From: Ferruginibacter sp.
GTDB taxonomy: Bacteria > Bacteroidota > Bacteroidia > Chitinophagales > Chitinophagaceae
Assembly: GCA_025963635.1 (NCBI GenBank)
Contig: JAOQAK010000055.1
Location: 1 to 64,000 of the forward strand
DNA length: 64,000 nt
Reading direction: 5' to 3'
The notes below the pieces were generated by a model. It was not told the origin of the DNA, did no database searches, and was given only the letters and a program-made list of their open reading frames with translations. Each line of letters begins with the position of its first letter. The stretch's first letter is position 1. Positions 1-8,562 of this stretch are shown here, piece by piece. A program made the translations under genes and the position numbers.

Positions 1-273
1 GAAGCGATCCGTCATATTGCAGAGCACAGCAGCAAGCATAGTGAAACGATCATATCTGAAAATAAAGAATCAGTCGAACAGTTTATCAACGAGGTAGATG
101 CTGCTGTAGTGTATGCAAATGTTTCCACTGCGTTTACCGATGGAGCACAATTTGGCCTCGGCGCCGAAATAGGCATCAGTACTCAAAAGCTCCACGCCCG
201 TGGCCCGATGGCATTGAATGAGCTGTGTAGTTATAAGTGGATTGTAAGAGGTGATGGACAGGTTAGGGAGTGA
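1..273 (+). CDS. proA: glutamate-5-semialdehyde dehydrogenase (gamma-glutamyl phosphate reductase), C-terminal 90 residues
   Basis: Second step of proline biosynthesis: NADPH-dependent reduction of glutamyl 5-phosphate to glutamate semialdehyde in the cytoplasm. Only the last 90 codons are present; the family is about 415-420 residues and the rest lies left of the window. The visible part opens on the family signature ([16 protein letters not shown]) and continues into the conserved [19 protein letters not shown] segment and the [11 protein letters not shown] tail, so frame and identity are secure. It ends 14 bp from the stop of the convergent asparaginase gene, with no obvious terminator in the gap. 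Confidence 0.95.
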   Translation, partial: EAIRHIAEHSSKHSETIISENKESVEQFINEVDAAVVYANVSTAFTDGAQFGLGAEIGISTQKLHARGPMALNELCSYKWIVRGDGQVRE

Positions 274-287
274 GTTTTGTAGAAAAC

Positions 288-1232
288 CTACCTGTAAATA
301 CTTACAAAGTCAGTCCCCTCACTGCTCTTGGCTCCACGGTACATTCCTGCACTGTTAAACAGCAGGGAAATATTGCCGGCTGCATCTACTCCTATCATGC
401 CGCCCTCTCCTTGCAGTTTCGGAAGTTTATTATTCACTACTTCGTTCATGGCTTCCTGTAAGCTCATGCCCTTGTATTCTACCAGGCAACTTACATCATA
501 TGCTGCAACTGCTTTTATAAAGGGTTCCCCATGGCCGGTACAACTGATGGCACAGGTTTTATTATTGGCGTAAGTACCAATACCAATCAAAGGACTGTCA
601 CCAATGCGCCCATAATTTTTGTTCGTCATTCCGCCTGTACTGGTAGCTGCCGCCATATCCCCGTTCACATCACAGGCAACAGCCCCTACTGTTCCAAATT
701 TCTTTTCACTTGCGATATTTGCAGGTGACGAATTGTGATCAAGCGAATATCTATCTCCGTCTTTCATTTGTTGCCATTGATCGTAACGAAACTGTGAAAA
801 GAAATATTCATCTTGTTCTATCGCAAACCCCTCTTTCACTGCGAAATCATTGGCGCCTTTTCCGCTTAATAAAACATGTTCGCTGTGCTGCATCACCGCA
901 AATGCCAGGTTGATAGGGTTTCTAATATTCCTAACACCGGCTACAGCGCCGGCACCAAGATTTTTGCCTTCCATAATTGCAGCATCCATTTCGTGCATAC
1001 CTTCTTTTGTGAAAACCGAGCCACGCCCTGCATTGAACAAAATATTGTCTTCCAAAACAGCGACGGCGGTTTTTACGGCTTCAACTGCGGACCCACCATT
1101 TTCCAATACCGCGTATCCCTGTGCAATCGCCTCTCTTAGACCTTGCAGGTAAGCTTGTTCCACCGCTGGTGTTATTTCTTCTTTGAGAATGGTACCTGCC
1201 CCGCCATGTATCGCTATTGAAATTTTCTGCAT
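288..1232 (-). CDS. iaaA: isoaspartyl peptidase / plant-type L-asparaginase
   Basis: Ntn hydrolase of peptidase family T2, 314 residues. It hydrolyses isoaspartyl dipeptides and L-asparagine after self-cleavage into alpha and beta subunits. Visible motifs are HGGAGT (9-14), NAGRGSVFT (67-75) and GTVGAVA, in which Gly180/Thr181 is the expected autoproteolysis site and Thr181 the nucleophile, followed by the substrate-binding STGGM and GRIGDSP segments. No signal peptide, so probably cytoplasmic. Length is normal for the family. The upstream gap holds a strong hairpin, so it is probably transcribed independently of the DUF5990 gene. The choice between peptidase and asparaginase cannot be made from sequence. 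Confidence 0.93.
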   Translation of the reverse strand: MQKISIAIHGGAGTILKEEITPAVEQAYLQGLREAIAQGYAVLENGGSAVEAVKTAVAVLEDNILFNAGRGSVFTKEGMHEMDAAIMEGKNLGAGAVAGVRNIRNPINLAFAVMQHSEHVLLSGKGANDFAVKEGFAIEQDEYFFSQFRYDQWQQMKDGDRYSLDHNSSPANIASEKKFGTVGAVACDVNGDMAAATSTGGMTNKNYGRIGDSPLIGIGTYANNKTCAISCTGHGEPFIKAVAAYDVSCLVEYKGMSLQEAMNEVVNNKLPKLQGEGGMIGVDAAGNISLLFNSAGMYRGAKSSEGTDFVSIYR

Positions 1233-1290
1233 TGTTGTTGATTAAAATTAAAAAAACTAAATGATCCTTTTACAAATGTCCTGAACGCAC

Positions 1291-1323
1291 AAACCTCACA
1301 GGTTTCAAAAACCTGTGAGGTTT
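1291..1323. terminator. perfect 15-bp hairpin between DUF5990 and asparaginase genes
   Basis: Arms 1291-1305 and 1309-1323 (AAACCTCACAGGTTT and its exact reverse complement) are separated by a 3-base loop. It lies just beyond the stop of the minus-strand DUF5990 gene, where a terminator is expected, although the better T-tract is on the plus side. It could instead be a copy of a dispersed palindrome. Confidence 0.6.
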
Positions 1324-1331
1324 TATTCCAA

Positions 1332-1766
1332 CTACAGCAATTTCCATCCTGCAAAGGGCTTTACGGTTGCACAATTTGGGCCGCCATCTTTGCCTGTGCC
1401 GGGAACTGTAGTTACAAGCATCAATTTTGTATCCGAAAGCATTTGATGGATCATTTCCGATGTAATACCAATTAATGGGATTTTCAAGCGGCGCCCGCAG
1501 GGAGAATCCTTTTGGCCGGCATAAGTGCCAATATCAATATAAATAAACCGATCCTGAGATGTGCCCTGCGCAAAGAGACCTAAAAAGACCGGCAATTCAT
1601 TATCCGCCATTTTCACTTTCAGAACCAATTCAAATGACAAACGTTCTCCTGCCGATCTTTGTTTTTGAATCGTTTCATAATTATTCCCCTTGCCTTTTTG
1701 CAAACCGAAGTCTACGCCCGCGGTGGGGCATTCTAAAATAATCCTAAGTTTTATTCCCTTTTCCAT
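1332..1766 (-). CDS. DUF5990 family protein
   Basis: 144-residue soluble protein of unknown function. The N-terminal pattern (LRIILECPTAGVDFGLQKGKG) and the pattern GTYAGQ...RRLKIPLIGIT followed by a C-terminal GGPNCATVKPF segment match what I recall of DUF5990, a family common in soil bacteria. No signal peptide or membrane segment is visible. It stands alone between the heptosyltransferase-like gene and a hairpin. The family assignment is from memory of its consensus, so moderately secure; no function can be inferred from the neighbours. Confidence 0.75.
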   Translation of the reverse strand: MEKGIKLRIILECPTAGVDFGLQKGKGNNYETIQKQRSAGERLSFELVLKVKMADNELPVFLGLFAQGTSQDRFIYIDIGTYAGQKDSPCGRRLKIPLIGITSEMIHQMLSDTKLMLVTTVPGTGKDGGPNCATVKPFAGWKLL

Positions 1767-1873
1767 TTGATAAACGTTAAAAAAATGTTTCTGATATCAG
1801 CGTTCTTTAAACCGACTTCGAACTAGCTATCACTAGGCCACTAGTTTTTTGATTAAAATACCCACAAATTTCT

Positions 1874-2905
1874 TTACGAAGAAGTACGAACAATCTTTTC
1901 TATAATCATCTCTTCACTAATCCAATTCATACAGGCATGATCGCCGCGGTAGCAAGGCTTATTACCAAAAACAGAACAGGGACGGCAGTATAGATCAATC
2001 TCAACAATATTATCCGGATCCTGCGCCCATCCATAAAAGCCTGCAAAAGGATGCGTGGCACCCCAGGTACTTATCACCCTTACACCAAACAAAGAGGCAA
2101 GGTGCATATTGGCGGAGTCCATACTGACCATTGTATCCAGGTTGCTGATAATGGCTAGCTCATCCTCAAAAGAATATCTTCCTGCAATATTGAATACCGA
2201 AAAAATATCCTGTTCCCACTGCTGCAAAACTGCCGATTCATTTGCGCCACCGCCAAAAAGCAATACGCTATTATTTGACCCGGCCAGCTGCTCAACTACG
2301 GTTTTCATTTTTGCCATGGGATACATCTTTTCCTTGTATTGAGCAAAGGGCGCTACGCCGATGACTTTTTTACCCTGGGAAAAGACTGCCTGTAGCGCAA
2401 GGGGAATGGGCTTTTTATCATAAATGACTGAGCTCCGATCTAATTGAAGGGCAAGGCCTATTTTTCTAAAGACCTCTGCATACCGCTCATGCATGGGAGT
2501 AAGCTGCCTGCAAATCTTACCCGTTTTCCTTGTAAGTGCTTTCTTTTCAGAACGGCCTTTATCAAGTTTGGCAATTTTTGTTCCGGCTAATGTAAATAAG
2601 CTGGTAAGTAAGTGAGACCGCAATACGCTGTGAAGATCCGCCACCGCATCAAAATGCTTGTTCCTGTTCAATTCTTTAAATAACTGAAATATACCGGCAG
2701 GTCCCTTGTGTTGAGCTTTTAAAAAAGCCGGGTAGAAGCTACATCTTTCCATACCTTCAAACAAGGGTTGGAAGAAAGCGTTTGACAGCACCGTTACCTG
2801 CAGCAAGGGATGCTGCTGCAACACATTTTTTATCACCGGCACAATCATCGCCACATCTCCCATGGACGAAAAACGAATCACCAATATATGCTTTGGAGTT
2901 GGCAA
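1874..2905 (-). CDS. glycosyltransferase family 9 (ADP-heptose:LPS heptosyltransferase-like)
   Basis: 343 residues. The N-terminal ILVIRFSSMGDVAMIVP (7-23) and C-terminal MDSANMHLASLFGVRVISTWGATHP are the typical GT9 elements, the second forming part of the nucleotide-sugar site. Known members add heptose to the lipopolysaccharide core on the cytoplasmic face of the inner membrane; the acceptor here is unknown. A cysteine-rich C-terminus (YCRPCSVFGNKPCYRGDHAC) is common in Bacteroidota members. The start codon abuts the stop of the DUF4254 gene with no gap, so the two are probably translated from one message. Confidence 0.88.
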   Translation of the reverse strand: MPTPKHILVIRFSSMGDVAMIVPVIKNVLQQHPLLQVTVLSNAFFQPLFEGMERCSFYPAFLKAQHKGPAGIFQLFKELNRNKHFDAVADLHSVLRSHLLTSLFTLAGTKIAKLDKGRSEKKALTRKTGKICRQLTPMHERYAEVFRKIGLALQLDRSSVIYDKKPIPLALQAVFSQGKKVIGVAPFAQYKEKMYPMAKMKTVVEQLAGSNNSVLLFGGGANESAVLQQWEQDIFSVFNIAGRYSFEDELAIISNLDTMVSMDSANMHLASLFGVRVISTWGATHPFAGFYGWAQDPDNIVEIDLYCRPCSVFGNKPCYRGDHACMNWISEEMIIEKIVRTSS

Positions 2906-3514
2906 TTATTTGGCTTGCTGTTGATATAAAACGGGGTTGAGACCGGGATCATTGTACATTTTCATTTGCTTGTACACTTTCATGTATTTATCGCCGCTGG
3001 CAATATCCTCCAGTAATTCATCAATGGCTTTTGACAGGTCAGTCCTTTGTTCAATCAATATCGCCAGCTTATCAATACAGGCGATGATATGATCGGCACT
3101 TGCATCTACCCGGTTCACTTCCGCATCCATGTGATAGATTTTGAGTGCAAGAATAGATAAGCGATCGATTGCCCAGGCAGGACTTTCTGTATTTACCTTT
3201 GCCGTAGCTTTGGGTTGAACACCAGCATACTGCTGCAAAAAATAACTGTCAATATATTCCACCATATCTGTTCTTACCTGGTTGGAAATATCAATCCTCC
3301 TTTTCAAGGCGAGTCCTTCTGAAGGTTCAATCTGCGGATTGCGTACAATATCCTCAAGATGCCACTGAACCGTATCCACCCAGTTTTTGGCATACAGCAA
3401 ATGCGCTATATCCCCCGCGGGATGCGGGTTCGTCATCACAGCATCAACATCATCCGCCAGGTGATAATCCCTGATGCATTGATCAAAAATTTCGTTACAA
3501 ACTTTGCTTATCAT
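2906..3514 (-). CDS. DUF4254 domain protein
   Basis: 202-residue soluble, predominantly helical protein. The pattern HLLYAKNWVDTVQWHLEDIVRNP...RRIDISNQVRTDMVEYID is characteristic of DUF4254, a Bacteroidota family of unknown biochemical function. In my experience it often sits next to GT9 genes, as it does here (stop adjoining the GT9 start). It follows the permease gene by 14 bp, so permease, DUF4254 and GT9 may form one transcript. A role in envelope polysaccharide assembly is inference from this neighbour only. Confidence 0.82.
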   Translation of the reverse strand: MISKVCNEIFDQCIRDYHLADDVDAVMTNPHPAGDIAHLLYAKNWVDTVQWHLEDIVRNPQIEPSEGLALKRRIDISNQVRTDMVEYIDSYFLQQYAGVQPKATAKVNTESPAWAIDRLSILALKIYHMDAEVNRVDASADHIIACIDKLAILIEQRTDLSKAIDELLEDIASGDKYMKVYKQMKMYNDPGLNPVLYQQQAK

Positions 3515-3528
3515 ACTTATTAAAAATA

Positions 3529-4953
3529 TTATCCTGTTGTCTTTTTCTTACCGACTGCAAGATAATACAAAGGAATCCCAATAAGTGTAATGATCAGGCC
3601 GGGCCATGTAAACTGTGGTTTATACAATATCAGTAAGGTGCAAAAACTGATGCCCATTAAGATATAAATCACCGGTAAAACCGGGTAGCCAAAGGCTTTG
3701 TAGGGCCTGTCTGCATCGGGATATTTTCTTCTTAAAATAAAAACGCCCGCGATAGTAAGTACATAGAAAATCACAACGATAAAGGAAACCATATCCAGCA
3801 AATCACCGTAGCGTCCGCTGAGGCATAAGGCGCTGGCCATTGCACATTGGATCCACAATGCCCATTCCGGCACAATGTTTTTATTTAATTTCCCCGCGGG
3901 TTTAAAAAATAATTTATCGTTAGCCATGGTATAATAAACTCTTGCACCAGCGAGTATCAATCCGTTGTTGCAACCAAAAGTAGATACCATGATCATTACG
4001 GCAATGATGATGGTGCCACTGCTCCCGAAGATTGCCTCTGAGGCGCTTAAAGCCACCCGGTTATCCTTTGCAAATGCAAGTTCGTGCAACGGAACAGTGG
4101 CGAGGTATACCACGTTCGTAAGGATGTAAATAACTGTTACGATCAGCGTACCAAAAAATAAACTCAGCCCGATATTTCGTTTTGGGTTTTTTATTTCGCC
4201 TGCTATAAAAGTTACATTGTTCCAGGCATCGCTACTAAATATGCTTCCTACCATGGCGCTTGCCATTGCACCCAGCGCTGCCCCGGTTAAAAGTGGTTCA
4301 AAATTAACGGCGCCCGCGGTCTTAGTAAGATGCCCCATATTCCAGGGATTTTGCCAGTTGGCCGTCCACACATCCCACTTAAAAGCTATGAACCCTGCTA
4401 TGATCAAACCAAAGAGCGACAAGAGCTTTGTAGAAGTGAAAATGGTTTGGATGATTTTGCCGGCCTGTATTCCTTTTGTGTTGATGAAAGTTAGGAAGAT
4501 GATCAGGCCAATCGCTACCAGTTGGGCATAGTGCACTCTCAACCCCAGGAAGCCAAAAGTATTTACATCTTCCCACGCCAACGCCGGGAAAAAATAACCT
4601 GCAAATTTTGCAAATCCGACTGCAACCGCTGCAATCGTGCCGGTTTGAATGACCGCAAAGAAACTCCATCCGTACAAAAATCCGATCAAAGGATTATAAG
4701 CTTCTTTTAGGTAAACATATTGTCCTCCTGCTTTCGGATACATCCCACTCAGCTCGCCGTAGCTCAATGCGGCCGTGAGCGTCATAAAGCCGGTGATGAG
4801 CCAGGCAACGAGTAACCAGCCAGCACTTCCGACATCCTTTAGCATATCTGCGCTTACAATAAAAATTCCCGACCCGATCATTGAGCCCGCGACAATCATC
4901 GTGGCGTCCAGCAAGCTTAATGAGGGTTTAAAAGACAAGTTCTGTTCAGTCAT
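3529..4953 (-). CDS. APC-family amino acid permease
   Basis: 474 residues with about 12 hydrophobic segments, an inner-membrane secondary transporter of the amino acid-polyamine-organocation superfamily. The first helix carries the unwound substrate-binding GSGIFIV motif (27-33), and the SYGELSGMYPKAGGQYVYLKEAY segment is typical of the LAT/SteT-like branch. The C-terminal RRKYPDADRPYKAFGYP loop is also characteristic. Substrate specificity cannot be read from the sequence. It is the first gene of a probable three-gene run with DUF4254 and GT9 (14-bp gap, then no gap). Confidence 0.9.
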   Translation of the reverse strand: MTEQNLSFKPSLSLLDATMIVAGSMIGSGIFIVSADMLKDVGSAGWLLVAWLITGFMTLTAALSYGELSGMYPKAGGQYVYLKEAYNPLIGFLYGWSFFAVIQTGTIAAVAVGFAKFAGYFFPALAWEDVNTFGFLGLRVHYAQLVAIGLIIFLTFINTKGIQAGKIIQTIFTSTKLLSLFGLIIAGFIAFKWDVWTANWQNPWNMGHLTKTAGAVNFEPLLTGAALGAMASAMVGSIFSSDAWNNVTFIAGEIKNPKRNIGLSLFFGTLIVTVIYILTNVVYLATVPLHELAFAKDNRVALSASEAIFGSSGTIIIAVMIMVSTFGCNNGLILAGARVYYTMANDKLFFKPAGKLNKNIVPEWALWIQCAMASALCLSGRYGDLLDMVSFIVVIFYVLTIAGVFILRRKYPDADRPYKAFGYPVLPVIYILMGISFCTLLILYKPQFTWPGLIITLIGIPLYYLAVGKKKTTG

Positions 4954-5056
4954 TAGTGGTATTTTAGTCAGTATATGTAGTTAAGGTAATCCCGGGCACA
5001 AAAAATCCCGCCATTGAAACGGGATTGAAGATATATAAATTGATTGAATTACGGTG

Positions 5057-5142
5057 TAATGGATGGTGGGTAGTGGATACTGGATGCTGGATACTGGATA
5101 CTGGATGCTGGATTCTGGATACTGGATGCTAGATGCTGGATA
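5057..5142. repeat. degenerate heptanucleotide tandem repeat, GGATACT/GGATGCT type
   Basis: About twelve consecutive 7-bp units, mostly GGATACT and GGATGCT with variants GGATTCT, AGATGCT and GGATACC, lie between the permease start and the stop of the OmpH-like gene. The phase is kept throughout. The same units recur at 8351-8490 and, on the opposite strand, at 43277-43362. No reading frame or promoter is supported in it. Confidence 0.9.
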
Positions 5143-5161
5143 CCGATACCTATGAACGATG

Positions 5162-5761
5162 CTATTTCATTTTATTATTCAGGCCTTTAACAATTTCAGA
5201 AGTTATATTCAGCGTGGAATCTTTATAAAGAAAATAATCGAGGCCGGTGCCCGTTGTAAAGATCAGTGTATACTTTTTTTCCTTATTGTAATCATTCATA
5301 AAATTTTTTAATTTCCCCTGCATATCCTCCATGATCCTTGCACCTTTTTCCGCCAGCCTTTGACTTTTTTGTTGCTTTAACTGTTCTATTTCCTGCTGCC
5401 GCAAGCCTAGTTTCTCCTGGAACGCTTCCGCCTCCTGTTGGGTAATGGATTTGCCTTTTTTTAGAAAATCATCCCGCAGGGACGTCAGTTCGCGGTAAGA
5501 ATTTTCATATTCGTTGGATATCACTCTTTGTTCCGCCTCAAGTTCTTTTTTCCGTTGCCTTATAAAATCTACATTGTTATTTAATGAATCGAGCTCTACA
5601 TATGCCACCACAATTTTTTTATGCGAGGGGGTGTCACAGGTGCTATGATTTGCGGCCGTCTCTTTTGAAGGTGCCCGGCTGACTCCCGCGAAATGCAGGT
5701 AGTATAGAATTCCAACGGCTACTACCAATACCAAATTCAATCCTAAGGAAAGTTGCTTCAT
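5162..5761 (-). CDS. OmpH/Skp-like periplasmic chaperone, membrane-anchored
   Basis: 199 residues. An N-terminal hydrophobic segment (about 5-24, LGLNLVLVVAVGILYYLHFA) without a clear cleavage site probably anchors it in the inner membrane. A long charged coiled coil (about 65-155, rich in K, E, Q) follows, then a beta-rich end (YTLIFTTGTGLDYFLYKDSTLNITSEIVKGLNNK) matching the OmpH/Skp C-terminal pattern. Family members hold unfolded outer-membrane proteins in the periplasm. Usually the gene sits beside bamA or a second ompH; here it stands alone, so it may be a divergent paralogue. Confidence 0.83.
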   Translation of the reverse strand: MKQLSLGLNLVLVVAVGILYYLHFAGVSRAPSKETAANHSTCDTPSHKKIVVAYVELDSLNNNVDFIRQRKKELEAEQRVISNEYENSYRELTSLRDDFLKKGKSITQQEAEAFQEKLGLRQQEIEQLKQQKSQRLAEKGARIMEDMQGKLKNFMNDYNKEKKYTLIFTTGTGLDYFLYKDSTLNITSEIVKGLNNKMK

Positions 5762-5970
5762 GCTGGTCTATTTGTTTGGAGCAAGATAATCAGAAAGGAA
5801 GATTTTGCAATAAAGAAGCGGGAAGATTTAGGAAAGGGTTAACAGCGACAGGAACGCTATCTAATTAGCAAAACATTCAACCCGATTGGTAATAAATTTA
5901 CTGCCGGACAAAATTAGTCCATTATTTGATATTAAAAACATAGATTATATTAGTACTAAAAACAGCTTAT

Positions 5971-6198
5971 ATGAAGAAGATAAAATGGCCGGTCATCTTA
6001 GTTACCGCGTACGCATTTTTTTACCGGCTCGCTCCTCACCTGGGCTTTCCGGATAGCGTTGTACTGAGTATGTTTGTTATGTCTCCAGTGGTTGTATGTT
6101 GGTTGGCGTACAAGATACTAAAGGATGGCGCTCGTTGCGAAAAAACCTTCGATGAATATTTTTATGAAGATGTGGAGTACAGAAGGAATATCGGGTAG
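5971..6198 (+). CDS. small two-helix membrane protein, unknown
   Basis: 75 residues. Two hydrophobic stretches (about 7-24 and 30-49) are followed by a charged tail rich in acidic and aromatic residues (FDEYFYEDVEYRRN). I do not recognise a family. The length, the ATG start after an AT-rich leader and the isolated position between divergent or unrelated genes make it a plausible small gene, but no conservation evidence is available here. It points toward the dnaK terminator. Confidence 0.5.
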   Translation: MKKIKWPVILVTAYAFFYRLAPHLGFPDSVVLSMFVMSPVVVCWLAYKILKDGARCEKTFDEYFYEDVEYRRNIG

Positions 6199-6300
6199 CA
6201 ACAATAAGAAGTATACCAATACCATAGAAATTAAGCCGATGGCACTCAAACCCGAATGAGTTAATCAACGCATGTAATTTATTGAAACAAGACAAGCATA

Positions 6301-6333
6301 AAAAAGCCGCAACATTTACTGCTGCGGCTTTTT
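6301..6333 (-). terminator. rho-independent terminator of dnaK
   Basis: Arms 6301-6311 and 6323-6333 (AAAAAGCCGCA and TGCGGCTTTTT) form an 11-bp stem with flanking A and T runs, 16 bases beyond the dnaK stop. The A/T runs would also let it act on the plus strand after the small membrane-protein gene. Confidence 0.85.
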
Positions 6334-6349
6334 ATTTATTTCCTATATA

Positions 6350-8269
6350 CTATTTCACTTCTTCAAACTCAGCATCGGTAACATTTTCAGCATGATCACC
6401 CTGGTTTTGTTGTGCACCGTTAGCGCCATCATTTGGTTGTTGCTGGCCTCCCGGTTCTCCACCGCCCTGGGTTGCTTTATACATTTCCTCACTGGCTGCT
6501 GTCCACGCTGCGTTCATTTCTGCTACCGCCGGATCAATGGCCGCAACATCCTGTAATTTGTGCGCTTCCTTCAGTTTGTTCAATGCTGCTTCAATCGGTG
6601 CCTTTTTATCTGCACTGATCTTGTCGCCGTATTCCTTCAATTGCTTTTCTGTCTGGAATATTAAGCTATCGGCCTGGTTGATTTTTTCAATCTTTTCCTT
6701 TTCCAACTTGTCGGTTGCTTCGTTGGCCTTGGCTTCATTCTTCATTTTTTCGATCTCTTCCTTGCTTAAGCCGCTACCTGCTTCAATACGAATATTATGA
6801 CTTTTGCCGGTGCCCTTATCCTTTGCAGTTACGTGCAGGATACCATTGGCATCAATATCAAAAGTAACTTCTACCTGTGGCACGCCACGAGGTGCAGGTG
6901 GAATATCGGTAAGATTAAATTTACCCAGGCTCTTATTTTGATTGGCTAACGGCCTTTCTCCCTGTAAAACATGAATTTCAACACCGGGCTGGTTATCGCT
7001 GGCGGTACTGAATACTTCTGATTTTTTAGTTGGGATGGTGGTGTTGCTTTCGATCAACCTTGTCATAACGCCACCCATTGTTTCAATACCCAGACTTAAT
7101 GGCGTTACATCGAGTAACAACACATCCTTTACATCTCCGGATAATACGCCACCCTGGATGGACGCCCCAATAGCTACCACTTCATCAGGGTTAACACTGC
7201 GGTTGGCTTTTCTGCCAAAGAATTTCTCTACAATTTCCTGCACTTTTGGAATACGGGTACTACCCCCTACCAAAATAACTTCGTTGATATCGTTGATCGT
7301 AAGATTTGCATCTTTCAAGGCCAACTCACAAGGTTTCAAACATCTTGCAAATAAGTTATCAGATAATTTTTCAAATTGCGCACGGCTCAATTTCTTCACC
7401 AAATGCTTTGGAACACCATCTACGGCGGTTACATAAGGAAGGTTGATTTCTGTTTCAGAAGAAGAAGACAATTCTACCTTAGCCTTTTCAGCAGCTTCTT
7501 TCAAACGTTGCCATGCCATCGGATCTTTGCGCAAATCGATTGCTTCATCCTTTTTAAATTCGTCTGCCAGCCAATCCATCAGCACTTTATCAAAATCATC
7601 ACCACCTAAATGGGTATCACCATTGGTGCTTTTTACTTCAAAAACGCCTTCGCCCAATTCAAGAATAGAAATATCAAAAGTACCCCCACCCAAATCGAAC
7701 ACAGCAATTTTCTGATCCTGGTGTTTTTTATCCAGGCCGTATGCAAGGGCTGCAGCGGTTGGCTCGTTAATAATACGGCGAACATTCAGTCCTGCAATTT
7801 CGCCGGCTTCTTTAGTAGCCTGGCGCTGAGAGTCGTTAAAATAAGCCGGCACGGTAATTACCGCTTCAGTTACTTCTGTACCCAGGTAATCTTCTGCAGT
7901 TTTCTTCATTTTCTGAAGAATCATTGCACTGATTTCCTGTGGTGTATATAATCTGCCATCTATGTCAATACGAACTGTATCATTGTCACCTTTTACTACT
8001 TTGTAGCTACTATGGTTAACATCTTCCGTCACTTCATTCCACTTATGGCCCATAAAGCGCTTTACACTCATAATGGTGTTATGCGGATTGGTAATGGCCT
8101 GGCGTTTGGCGGGATCACCCACTTTACGTTCACCATTTTTTAGAAAAGCCACAATGGAAGGTGTCGTACGACGACCTTCATCGTTTGCTATTACTACAGG
8201 CTCGTTGCCTTCCATAACAGAAACGCAGCTATTGGTAGTACCAAGATCAATCCCGATTATCTTTCCCAT
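6350..8269 (-). CDS. dnaK: chaperone protein DnaK (Hsp70)
   Basis: 639 residues, full length. The ATPase domain shows [10 protein letters not shown] (5-14), the [11 protein letters not shown] segment (168-178) and the phosphate-binding [10 protein letters not shown] (192-201). The substrate-binding domain and a Gly/Gln/Asn-rich tail follow, ending in DAEFEEVK, a C-terminus close to the usual EEVD/EEVK form that docks cochaperones. Folds nascent and stress-damaged proteins with DnaJ and GrpE in the cytoplasm. Neither partner gene is adjacent. No CIRCE inverted repeat is visible upstream; a sigma-54-like element is. Confidence 0.98.
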   Translation of the reverse strand: MGKIIGIDLGTTNSCVSVMEGNEPVVIANDEGRRTTPSIVAFLKNGERKVGDPAKRQAITNPHNTIMSVKRFMGHKWNEVTEDVNHSSYKVVKGDNDTVRIDIDGRLYTPQEISAMILQKMKKTAEDYLGTEVTEAVITVPAYFNDSQRQATKEAGEIAGLNVRRIINEPTAAALAYGLDKKHQDQKIAVFDLGGGTFDISILELGEGVFEVKSTNGDTHLGGDDFDKVLMDWLADEFKKDEAIDLRKDPMAWQRLKEAAEKAKVELSSSSETEINLPYVTAVDGVPKHLVKKLSRAQFEKLSDNLFARCLKPCELALKDANLTINDINEVILVGGSTRIPKVQEIVEKFFGRKANRSVNPDEVVAIGASIQGGVLSGDVKDVLLLDVTPLSLGIETMGGVMTRLIESNTTIPTKKSEVFSTASDNQPGVEIHVLQGERPLANQNKSLGKFNLTDIPPAPRGVPQVEVTFDIDANGILHVTAKDKGTGKSHNIRIEAGSGLSKEEIEKMKNEAKANEATDKLEKEKIEKINQADSLIFQTEKQLKEYGDKISADKKAPIEAALNKLKEAHKLQDVAAIDPAVAEMNAAWTAASEEMYKATQGGGEPGGQQQPNDGANGAQQNQGDHAENVTDAEFEEVK

Positions 8270-8300
8270 GATTAAATTTTTTGTTGTTTGTGGTAAATAG

Positions 8301-8315
8301 TCAATGATTGTGCCA
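8301..8315 (-). promoter_or_regulatory. candidate sigma-54-type promoter of dnaK
   Basis: On the minus strand TGGCAC, five bases (AATCA), then TTGA gives the 10-bp GG-to-G spacing of a -24/-12 promoter. The -12 dinucleotide is GA rather than GC. The predicted start would be near 8289, leaving a leader of about 20 bases. Inference only; similar elements precede the YtxH and exporter genes. Confidence 0.4.
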
Positions 8316-8350
8316 TAAGGATTTAGGGTGAAAAAATGGCAGTTGGGGGA

Positions 8351-8545
8351 TTGCCGGATACTGGATGTTGGATACTGGAAGCTGGATGCTGGATACTGGA
8401 TACTGGAGGTTGGATACTAGGCTTGATGTTGGATACTGGATGCTGGATACTGAAAGGTGGAAATTGGATACTGAAATCTGGATGCTGGACTGAAGCATTC
8501 ACCTGGCATCGAAATCAAGAATCCGGTATCCAGTATCCGGTATCA
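8351..8545. repeat. heptanucleotide tandem repeat with an inverted end
   Basis: Units such as GGATACT, GGATGTT, GGAAGCT and GGATGCT run in 7-bp phase from 8357 to about 8490. At 8521-8545 three units of the same family appear on the opposite strand (GGTATCC, AGTATCC, GGTATCA), so the end can fold back on the array. It fills the 293-bp gap between dnaK and the GtrA-like gene. Confidence 0.88.
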
Positions 8546-8562
8546 AAAAAATCCATCCAACA

